Assembly: GCA_003531155.1 (NCBI GenBank)
Contig: DQHR01000045.1
Location: 17,156-40,298 of the forward strand
Length of the DNA: 23,143 bases
From: Bacteroidales bacterium
Lineage (GTDB): Bacteria > Bacteroidota > Bacteroidia > Bacteroidales > Tenuifilaceae
Direction of reading: 5' to 3'
Shown: positions 1 through 5,638 of the stretch, piece after piece
Numbering within the stretch: position 1 is the first letter of the stretch
Layout: every line of letters starts with the position of its first letter
The notes under the pieces: model-generated
Seen by the model: the letters and a program-made list of their open reading frames with translations, nothing else
Told to the model about the DNA's origin: nothing
Databases searched by the model: none
Position numbers and translations under genes: made by a program

Positions 1-1616
1 GTTCCCCACGATGATATTTCTTCACGCTTGGTTTTCCAAACCTCTTTCCCGGTTTTTAAATCGTATGCTGCTATGTACGAATCTTTTGATCTATCACACT
101 GTACAATTACAGTATTTCCATATATAATAGGCGAACTAGCATGTCCCCATTGGGTTTCTTCTTCGAAGAACCAACCTGCATCGAGTATGCCTAGATCTTT
201 TCGCCATATCTCATTCCCTTTAAAATCGTAGCAAATCATACCTTCAGAGCCATAAGTGGCTACAACATATTCGCCATTAGTTACGGGTGTTGAGTTTGCC
301 TGAGTTCCTTTTGTATGCCTCTTAACTCTTGGTATGCCTTCGTATGCTTTTTTCTCCCACAGAATATTTCCATTTTTCTTATCGATACAATAGATCTTCC
401 ATATGTGCGAGGAGTTATCATTGGCTGGTTCTACATCACCGTAAAGACCAACCCGATATTCTGCAGTTGTATCTATGCTTAGCGCAGTAGTTAAAAAAAC
501 TTTATCGTTCCATATCACAGGGCAGGAGTGAGCTAAACCTGGGATGTAAGTTTTCCAAGCTAGATTCGTTCCTTTAGTTGCATCAAAGTTTAATGGGGGA
601 AATTGCCCATCTGCAACACCATTAGCCTGATTTCCTCTGAATGAAGGCCAATTCATAGGTTTTGCTACCTTGCCAACAACATCGGTAAAGGTTTCCTTTT
701 TTTGAGGTGTTTCAATTTTAGGTTGAGGTTCAACCTTGTAGAAAGAGGTTTTGTTTTCGCCTTGCACAAAAGTTAAACTAACAGGGATATCCTGAACCAT
801 TTCGAATGTAAAAGAAATCGCAGGATTCTCATCGAGGGTAAATGTGTACCCTTCTTTGAGCGAAAGTTTATATTCTGGACCTCCGTTGAAACTTACAGTA
901 AGAGTATTATCTTTTATATTAGTAACAATTTTGCTTTCTTCCTTGCTCTTATATTCACCTATGAGAGTTTGCTTGATTTCAACATTTGAAATTTGCTTCT
1001 CTGGGAGTTTGGCTCCAGCATCTTTTAGCGCAGCAATAATGCTTTCATTTTTAGCAGCAGTAGCTGAAACCAATGCATTTGATAAAGTTGCTTCGTCAAG
1101 TTTAGTCAGTTTCAATATCGTTAGAGCCAAATCGGTATTTTCGTTTCTTATCGCGATTAATATTACTTTGCTTGCACCAGGTGCTCCTTTTTCAATTAAT
1201 AGCTTTGCGACTTCAGGATTATCGCTGTACGATGCATAAATCAAAGGTGTTTCAGTGCTAATGTCAGCACCATGATTAAGCATGCTTTTTATAATCTCAA
1301 TATTTCCTTTACTAAAAGACAATAAAAATGGTGATGACCCATAAAAGGTGTCATTAATATTAGGATTTGCACCTTTCTCCAAAAGAAGATTGACCACTTC
1401 AAGATTTCCTTTATCAGTGGCAAACATCAATGCAGTGGCTCCATATTGGGTTTTTACGTCAACGTCGATTCCTTTATCGAGTAAGGCTTTTAATGTTTGA
1501 ATGTCGTTATTTTTCGCCGCCTTCCAGAATACCTCATTTTGCTCTTGAGCATGTAAGCACGAAGTAATAAGAAGGGCAAAGATTAACTTTAAACCAATTT
1601 TTAATTGCATTTTCAT
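1..1616 (-). CDS. Secreted ankyrin-repeat / PQQ-like beta-propeller protein (partial, C-terminus beyond left edge)
   Basis: I translated this open frame by hand: 538 codons run from ATG at 1616 to the window edge without a stop. A second in-frame ATG lies 6 bp downstream at 1610. The N-terminus is a signal peptide; ITSC at residues 17-20 could be a lipobox, but cleavage after LHAQ is also possible. Residues ~28-205 form ankyrin repeats (GATALMFATDKGNLEVVNLL, then LLEKGANPN). A beta-rich linker covers ~215-290. From ~322 a PQQ-like propeller begins with WPSFRGNQANGVADG, and blades such as IDKKNGNILWEKK and YDLKTGKEVWKTK follow. Dehydrogenase activity cannot be judged, because the rest of the propeller is missing; such propellers are often non-enzymatic binding scaffolds. 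It is transcribed divergently from the TPR/SPOR gene. The role is unknown; the location is inferred to be periplasm or cell surface. Confidence 0.85.
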   Translation of the reverse strand, partial: MKMQLKIGLKLIFALLITSCLHAQEQNEVFWKAAKNNDIQTLKALLDKGIDVDVKTQYGATALMFATDKGNLEVVNLLLEKGANPNINDTFYGSSPFLLSFSKGNIEIIKSMLNHGADISTETPLIYASYSDNPEVAKLLIEKGAPGASKVILIAIRNENTDLALTILKLTKLDEATLSNALVSATAAKNESIIAALKDAGAKLPEKQISNVEIKQTLIGEYKSKEESKIVTNIKDNTLTVSFNGGPEYKLSLKEGYTFTLDENPAISFTFEMVQDIPVSLTFVQGENKTSFYKVEPQPKIETPQKKETFTDVVGKVAKPMNWPSFRGNQANGVADGQFPPLNFDATKGTNLAWKTYIPGLAHSCPVIWNDKVFLTTALSIDTTAEYRVGLYGDVEPANDNSSHIWKIYCIDKKNGNILWEKKAYEGIPRVKRHTKGTQANSTPVTNGEYVVATYGSEGMICYDFKGNEIWRKDLGILDAGWFFEEETQWGHASSPIIYGNTVIVQCDRSKDSYIAAYDLKTGKEVWKTKREEISSWG

Positions 1617-1656
1617 AAGCGTTAATTTTTAAGGTGTTTTTTGATATAAGGTTTGT

Positions 1657-1664
1657 CAAAATTA
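1657..1664 (-). promoter_or_regulatory. Candidate Bacteroidota -7 element for the ankyrin/PQQ gene
   Basis: The minus strand reads TAATTTTG here, matching the TAnnTTTG consensus of the Bacteroidota primary sigma factor. It would start transcription about 35 nt before the ATG at 1616. No well-spaced TTTG -33 box is visible, so this is a moderate call. The rest of the 1617-1873 intergenic stretch is AT-rich and shows no gene that I can support. Confidence 0.35.
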
Positions 1665-1873
1665 ACTTTTTAACAATAAAGCTAAACATCAAATTAATTA
1701 AATGGTCATATTTTTTGTTTGCAATGGTAAGACTTGCAGCTTCATAATTTGTTACAGAAGATATTGGTATGAAATAAAATAGTATTCCTCTTATCTCAAA
1801 AGATCTTGAATTCGGATAACCGCAAATAATGTGTTATTTTTACAGGATGAATTTTATAATCAAAAATATATCC

Positions 1874-4699
1874 ATGAATGCTTACCGTTGGATTTTTTCA
1901 ATTGCAATAATATTAAACTCATCAATATCTTTCTCTCAAGAAATAACTGCTGGTGGAGGTAAATCAGAGGCTCGCTTAACTGCCGATTCGCTTTTTAATG
2001 TCGGCGATTATACAAAAGCACTTCCTATTTATAGAGAACTGCTCGATAATTATCCCCAAGAATCGTACTATAACTTTGCCGTTGGTGTTTGTATTTTAAA
2101 TACCTCAAGGCAACCTGAAAGTGCAATTCCATTCCTTTCAAAAGCTTCTTCTGGAGATGTACCTAATAAGATTTATTTCTATTTGGCTGAGGCTTCTCGC
2201 AAATCTTATCGTTTCGATCAAGCTGTTGATTACTATCGTCGTTTTACTGTTAATGGTGGTTCAAAAGATATTAAATCGAGCGAGATTGAGAAATACCTTA
2301 ACCTTTGCGAGAATGGTAACTCACTTTTGAAATACTTTTACTCTCCACAGGTTTTAGAGAAGAAAAAGGTGGCGAGCAATGAGTTTTATCAATATTATCC
2401 ATTAATCCCTGAATCAGCCTCTCTTATACCTGTTCCCGAAAATCTTACAACTGATACCGATCGTAAAGAGGGCGTTGCCTCAGTAATGTTATCTCCCAAC
2501 GATCCTCAAGAGGGTGACTACATATACTTTGCAAGTTATGGCAAGAGCACAATTAATGGTAAAGATATCTATCGAATAAAGCGTTTGGCAGACGGTTATT
2601 GGAGTAAACCCGAAAACCTTGGACGTGTTATAAATTCTTCAGAGGATGAGGATTTTCCATACATTGCACCCGATGGTGTTACGCTATACTTTGCTTCAAA
2701 GGGACATTACAGCATGGGCGGTTATGATATTTACCGAACCGTTTACGATGAAGGCTCAAAACAGTGGAGCAATCCTGAAAACCTAGGATTCCCTTTCAGT
2801 TCAACATACGACGACATTCTTTATATCCCGGATTCAAAAGATAGTTTGGCTTGTTTTTCAACAAATCGGAATTGCGATGGCGATAGCGTTGATGTTGTGA
2901 TGTGTAAGGTAGAGGCGAATCCCATTCAACGTTCTTTTACCACAGTTGAAGAGGTACAGGGTGTTGCGTTGCTTAAACTAGCTAAAGAAAAAGTAAATAA
3001 ATCCAATAAAGCAGACGTTGTAAAGAAGAACGAGTTGAAAACTGTAAGTAAACCTAAAACAAAATCGGCATCGTTCAACGCTGTGGAAAATGATCCTGAA
3101 TACGTTAGGGTTATTACAAATGGTTTTTTGAAACAGAAAGAAACGGATTCCCTTAGAATTAAGTTAGAAAAGTTGCGCGAAAGGTTCGACTACATTACAA
3201 CTGCTGAAGAAAGAAAGAGTTTGGAGTCGAAGGTTGTAAAAGTTGAAAATGCACTGTTATCAGCTCAGAACGAGGCTGATAAATACTTTTCTCAGGCAAG
3301 CCAAATAGAGCAGGAGTATTTAACAGGAAAAAGAAAACCTCAAGGACTTTCAAATTCAACCTTTACGAGCGATAATCCTGATTTTCTTTATCAAGCGCAA
3401 TTTGCATCAACGGTATTTCGTAGCGATGAAATAAATCGACTTGCACAAATTGAGAAGTTGCAAGGACAAATTGCCTCAGCAAGAGATGAGGCATCAGCAG
3501 CAAAAAGTAAATTTACTGATTGTGTTGAGAGAAATGATTCTACCGCAAGTTGCAATGACTTAGAGAAACAGGCAAGTATTAAAATGAATGCTTATTCGGC
3601 TTTAATAGCAAAGCAATTTGATGTTAAGTATAAAATCTACTCCGACTGTGTAATGGTTGCAATAATTAAAAGCGGTAATAACAATGGCGATGATGCTAGA
3701 GCCGAGTTGGAAAGAGCAAATAGCCATTTTAGAACTGCTACAACTATCAAGAATAACCTTTCCGATGAGGGTCGAAGCGAAAGTTTGTTTGAGGCATCGG
3801 TTTTAAATGAGATAGGAATACTTAGGATGGAACTTGCTTTTGCTCGAATATGGGGCATGAACCTTTTTGAACAGCAAGTAACCAGCAACGTTTTAAGGTT
3901 AGAGAAATTAGCATTTGGGAATCCTCTTCCGCCTGTTGTAACAAAAATAGAAATGGTTGAGGTTTCACAACCAAAGATTGAAGTAAATAAGGATGTCATA
4001 ATAAAGAAAGTAGAGCTACAAAATTCAGATAACGAACCAATAATGATAAAGGAGGATGAGCCTTTGGCTTTTCAGGTTTCTGACAAATCGCCTTATAACG
4101 CACAGAACCCTATCCCCGTTAATGAATCTTTTCCTACAGGTGTTATTTATAAAATTCAGCTAGGTGTTTTTAGTAAATCTTTGGATATAAATTCTTTTAA
4201 AGGAATGAACCCTGTATCAATAGAAAGACCAAGCGGCGCTAAAGTTTCAAAGTATTTTATAGGTAGATTTAGAAAATTTACTGAGGCTGAAAAGGCATTA
4301 ACGATTGTGCGTTCCAAAAATTTTAAGGATGCATTTATTGTTGCTTGGCTCGATGGAAAATCAATACCAGTAAGTAGAGCACAATCTATGGAGGGTAAAA
4401 CACCTAAATTTGATGTTCAAAAAACCAATAACTTAGCTGATTCAGCATCACTTAAGGGAAGGATTTATCAAGTTCAAATTGGGCGATATAATTCCAGAAT
4501 TCCTGAAGGCGTTTTGCAAACCGTTAAGGCGATGGCTGCAGGGCAGGATATCTTTCGTAAAACCGACGATCAAGGTTTAGTCGTTTATACAATTGGAAAT
4601 TTCAATTCATTGGATGAGGCTAATAGAATTAAGGATAATCTCATTGCAAGTGGCGTTTCTACTGCTGAGGTGGTTGCCATTGATATTGATAAAAAATAG
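1874..4699 (+). CDS. TPR - PD40 propeller - coiled coil - tandem SPOR-like envelope protein
   Basis: The frame is open from 1829, giving 956 residues from there. I prefer the ATG at 1874 because it begins a clean signal peptide (MNAYRWIFSI...SISFSQ); 1847 is another option. In the 956-residue numbering, TPR-like helices cover ~48-165 (FNVGDYTKALPIYRELL). PD40/WD40-like blades cover ~225-365 (YIYFASYGK..GKDIYRI; LYFASKGHYSMGGYDIYRT). A charged coiled coil covers ~430-690. Two SPOR-like domains cover ~774-845 (YKIQLGVFS...KYFIGRF) and ~878-950 (YQVQIGRYN...YTIGNF). SPOR domains bind denuded peptidoglycan glycan strands, so this is probably a periplasmic or outer-membrane-facing scaffold. The order TPR, propeller, wall-binding module resembles the T9SS component PorE and Bacteroidota OmpA-family proteins, but SPOR-like domains stand where OmpA would be. 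The exact role is unknown. Confidence 0.85.
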   Translation: MNAYRWIFSIAIILNSSISFSQEITAGGGKSEARLTADSLFNVGDYTKALPIYRELLDNYPQESYYNFAVGVCILNTSRQPESAIPFLSKASSGDVPNKIYFYLAEASRKSYRFDQAVDYYRRFTVNGGSKDIKSSEIEKYLNLCENGNSLLKYFYSPQVLEKKKVASNEFYQYYPLIPESASLIPVPENLTTDTDRKEGVASVMLSPNDPQEGDYIYFASYGKSTINGKDIYRIKRLADGYWSKPENLGRVINSSEDEDFPYIAPDGVTLYFASKGHYSMGGYDIYRTVYDEGSKQWSNPENLGFPFSSTYDDILYIPDSKDSLACFSTNRNCDGDSVDVVMCKVEANPIQRSFTTVEEVQGVALLKLAKEKVNKSNKADVVKKNELKTVSKPKTKSASFNAVENDPEYVRVITNGFLKQKETDSLRIKLEKLRERFDYITTAEERKSLESKVVKVENALLSAQNEADKYFSQASQIEQEYLTGKRKPQGLSNSTFTSDNPDFLYQAQFASTVFRSDEINRLAQIEKLQGQIASARDEASAAKSKFTDCVERNDSTASCNDLEKQASIKMNAYSALIAKQFDVKYKIYSDCVMVAIIKSGNNNGDDARAELERANSHFRTATTIKNNLSDEGRSESLFEASVLNEIGILRMELAFARIWGMNLFEQQVTSNVLRLEKLAFGNPLPPVVTKIEMVEVSQPKIEVNKDVIIKKVELQNSDNEPIMIKEDEPLAFQVSDKSPYNAQNPIPVNESFPTGVIYKIQLGVFSKSLDINSFKGMNPVSIERPSGAKVSKYFIGRFRKFTEAEKALTIVRSKNFKDAFIVAWLDGKSIPVSRAQSMEGKTPKFDVQKTNNLADSASLKGRIYQVQIGRYNSRIPEGVLQTVKAMAAGQDIFRKTDDQGLVVYTIGNFNSLDEANRIKDNLIASGVSTAEVVAIDIDKK

Positions 4700-4708
4700 T
4701 TATCTTTG
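4680..4708 (+). promoter_or_regulatory. Promoter of clpS
   Basis: TATCTTTG at 4701-4708 is an exact TAnnTTTG -7 element. A TTG at 4680-4682 sits 18 bp upstream as a partial -33 box. The promoter overlaps the end of the TPR/SPOR gene and lies 18 bp before the chosen clpS ATG. Confidence 0.55.
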
Positions 4709-4726
4709 TGCTCAAATACATTGATT

Positions 4727-5017
4727 ATGAGGGGGACACCGCGAGATTTGCCTTCAGATAAATATCATGGGCAATACCAATCAGTCGATACATATAATTT
4801 GGTGCTATTTAATGATGATGTAAATAGTTTCGATTTTATTATTGAAAACCTAATTCATATTTGTGAACATACCCCTGTTCAAGCTGAGCAATGTACTGTA
4901 ATAGCCCATTATAAGGGTAAGTGCGATGTTAAGTTGGGTTCATATGATCAACTTTCTGTGTTAAAGCGAGAATTTGATTTAAAAGGAATAACAACAAGTA
5001 TTTGCGAGAATTACTAA
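4727..5017 (+). CDS. clpS: ATP-dependent Clp protease adaptor ClpS
   Basis: This 96-residue protein has the ClpS core: YNLVLFNDDVNSFDFIIENL, then HTPVQAEQCTVIAHYKGKC and a C-terminal LKREFDLKGITTSI segment. ClpS docks on the ClpA-type unfoldase and delivers N-degron substrates to ClpP. NDDVNSFDFI contains the family's N-end-residue pocket region. The frame extends upstream to a TTG at 4706, but that TTG lies inside the -7 promoter box. The ATG at 4727 gives the usual ClpS length and is the better start. No clpA lies in the window, so the gene appears to be transcribed alone from its own promoter, 27 bp after the preceding gene. Confidence 0.95.
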   Translation: MRGTPRDLPSDKYHGQYQSVDTYNLVLFNDDVNSFDFIIENLIHICEHTPVQAEQCTVIAHYKGKCDVKLGSYDQLSVLKREFDLKGITTSICENY

Positions 5018-5123
5018 TTTGCTGTACTTGATTGTAATTCAGGTATGTCGATGCCTGCCGTAAATGAGTGCAAGTATTTTTTTCATATTCTTGATAAAAT
5101 AATCCTTAAAAAAGGAATAAATT

Positions 5124-5154
5124 TTTGCTAAATTGAATTGATTTTATACTTTTG
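5124..5154 (+). promoter_or_regulatory. Strong Bacteroidota-type promoter upstream of small RNA/tRNA
   Basis: TTTG at 5124-5127, a 19-bp spacer and TACTTTTG at 5147-5154 match both elements of the Bacteroidota promoter (TTTG, ~19 bp, TAnnTTTG). Transcription would begin near 5160. No protein-coding start follows before the tRNA, so it must drive a structural RNA. Between clpS and this box (5018-5123) I see only AT-rich DNA with a weak TCCTT/AAGGA hairpin at 5103-5116. Confidence 0.65.
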
Positions 5155-5159
5155 TGCCA

Positions 5160-5240
5160 CTTCTTTTAAAACAAGCCACGGCAAGTTAGAATAGAAGTCA
5201 AACCCACCGAGGGGGATGAAGAGTTCTTATTCTTTTTTTT
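5160..5240 (+). ncRNA. Possible ~80-nt small RNA or tRNA leader
   Basis: The stretch lies between a two-element promoter and a hairpin followed by eight T residues. The stem pairs AGAATAGAA (5188-5196) with TTCTTATTCT (5224-5233), with one bulged base, and extends by T-A and C-G at its inner side. A CCC/GGG mini-hairpin sits in the loop (5203-5205 with 5211-5215). A run of T follows at 5233-5240. No open reading frame of note is present. I do not recognise a known family. It could equally be the 5' leader of the tRNA transcript. Its AACCCACC (5201-5208) is complementary to GGTGGGT in the tRNA (5271-5277). Confidence 0.35.
5188..5240 (+). terminator. Hairpin with T-run, intrinsic terminator or attenuator-like
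   Basis: A 9-bp A/T-rich stem with one bulge closes a ~27-nt loop that holds a second small stem. It runs straight into a tract of eight T. It lies only 25 bp before the tRNA, so full termination here would leave the tRNA without a visible promoter. Partial readthrough is therefore likely if the tRNA is expressed. Confidence 0.4.
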
Positions 5241-5265
5241 AAAGATTATTATTTCAGAACCCATT

Positions 5266-5353
5266 GGAGAGGTGGGTGAGTGGCTGAAACCAACAGTTTG
5301 CTAAACTGTCGTACTCGATTAGGGTACCGGGGGTTCGAATCCTGCTACCCCGA
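5266..5353 (+). tRNA. tRNA-Ser(GCT)-like gene with a mismatched, tRNA-Pro-like 3' end
   Basis: The 5' two-thirds is an ordinary tRNA-Ser. It has acceptor strand GGAGAGG, D arm GGT...ACC, anticodon stem ACAGT/ACTGT with loop TTGCTAA (anticodon GCT at 5300-5302), and a long variable arm GTACTC/GGGTAC. After the conserved T loop TTCGAAT the sequence continues CCTGC then TACCCCG and A73. This pairs poorly with GGAGAGG (only two Watson-Crick pairs and one wobble), and the T stem has a G-G mismatch. CCTGC and TACCCCG with A73 would instead suit a tRNA with acceptor CGGGGTA and T stem GCAGG, as in bacterial tRNA-Pro. CCA is not encoded. It may be a hybrid or a non-functional copy. The identity as a serine-type tRNA body is firm; its function is doubtful. 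Confidence 0.75.
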
Positions 5354-5360
5354 CAAGCGA

Positions 5361-5393
5361 AAAGCCTTACTTGAGAAAGTAAGGCTTTTTTTA
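5361..5393 (+). terminator. Rho-independent terminator after the tRNA
   Basis: A perfect 12-bp stem, AAAGCCTTACTT (5361-5372) with AAGTAAGGCTTT (5377-5388), closes a GAGA tetraloop and is followed by more T residues. It begins 8 bp after the tRNA end and clearly terminates that transcript. A further inverted repeat, TTATTTGGC at 5391-5399 with GCCAAATAA at 5427-5435, lies beyond it and has no T-run. Confidence 0.85.
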
Positions 5394-5446
5394 TTTGGCT
5401 GGGCGCAAGCTGGCTTGCTAGCCAAGGCCAAATAAAAAAAGGCTAA

Positions 5447-5514
5447 CACTTGCGAAGCGAGTGGGCTTTTCACTTAGTTTCCTCCCCAAAAGGTTCACCG
5501 CAGGTAATCCTGCA
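5447..5514 (+). repeat. Palindromic intergenic repeat, copy 1
   Basis: This ~68-bp unit starts with the hairpin CACTTGC-GAA-GCGAGTG. GGGCTTTTCA, then TTAGTTT and a second hairpin GCAGG-TAAT-CCTGC (5500-5513) follow. It aligns along its length with the copy at 5561-5627. The GCGAAGC core is a very stable mini-hairpin. No coding content is credible here. Confidence 0.7.
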
Positions 5515-5560
5515 TTTGGCTCAAGTTTGTATGAAAACAAAGCAAAACAAAAAAAGACAT

Positions 5561-5627
5561 CACACGCGAAGCGTGTGGGCTTTTCATTTAGTTTTCCCCA
5601 CACAGGATCACCGAAGGTAATTCTGCA
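5561..5627 (+). repeat. Palindromic intergenic repeat, copy 2
   Basis: This second copy, 114 bp downstream of the first start, opens with CACACGC-GAA-GCGTGTG. Compared with copy 1, one stem pair changes from T-A to A-T and the next from T-G to C-G, so pairing is kept although the bases differ. The second stem is less well kept (an A-G mismatch and a G-T pair). It ends 11 bp from the gshF stop codon. Confidence 0.7.
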
Positions 5628-5638
5628 AATAGAACCTT

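Noticed and set aside
844..1239. Plus-strand open frame of 131 codons
   Set aside because: It is antisense to the well-supported ankyrin/PQQ gene, which has clear domains on the other strand.
3637..3999. Minus-strand open frame of 120 codons
   Set aside because: It is antisense to the coiled-coil part of the TPR/SPOR gene and has no recognisable features.
5266..5353. Selenocysteine tRNA, because of the long variable arm and odd acceptor
   Set aside because: The anticodon is GCT, not TCA, and the acceptor strand is not extended; the body matches tRNA-Ser.
5418..5603. Small minus-strand open frame with two KPTRFA segments
   Set aside because: The repeated peptide simply reflects the two intergenic repeat copies; there is no start context or family resemblance.
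5447..5627. Possible CRISPR array from the two similar units
   Set aside because: Only two copies, each ~67 bp and diverged, with a hairpin inside the unit and no cas genes.
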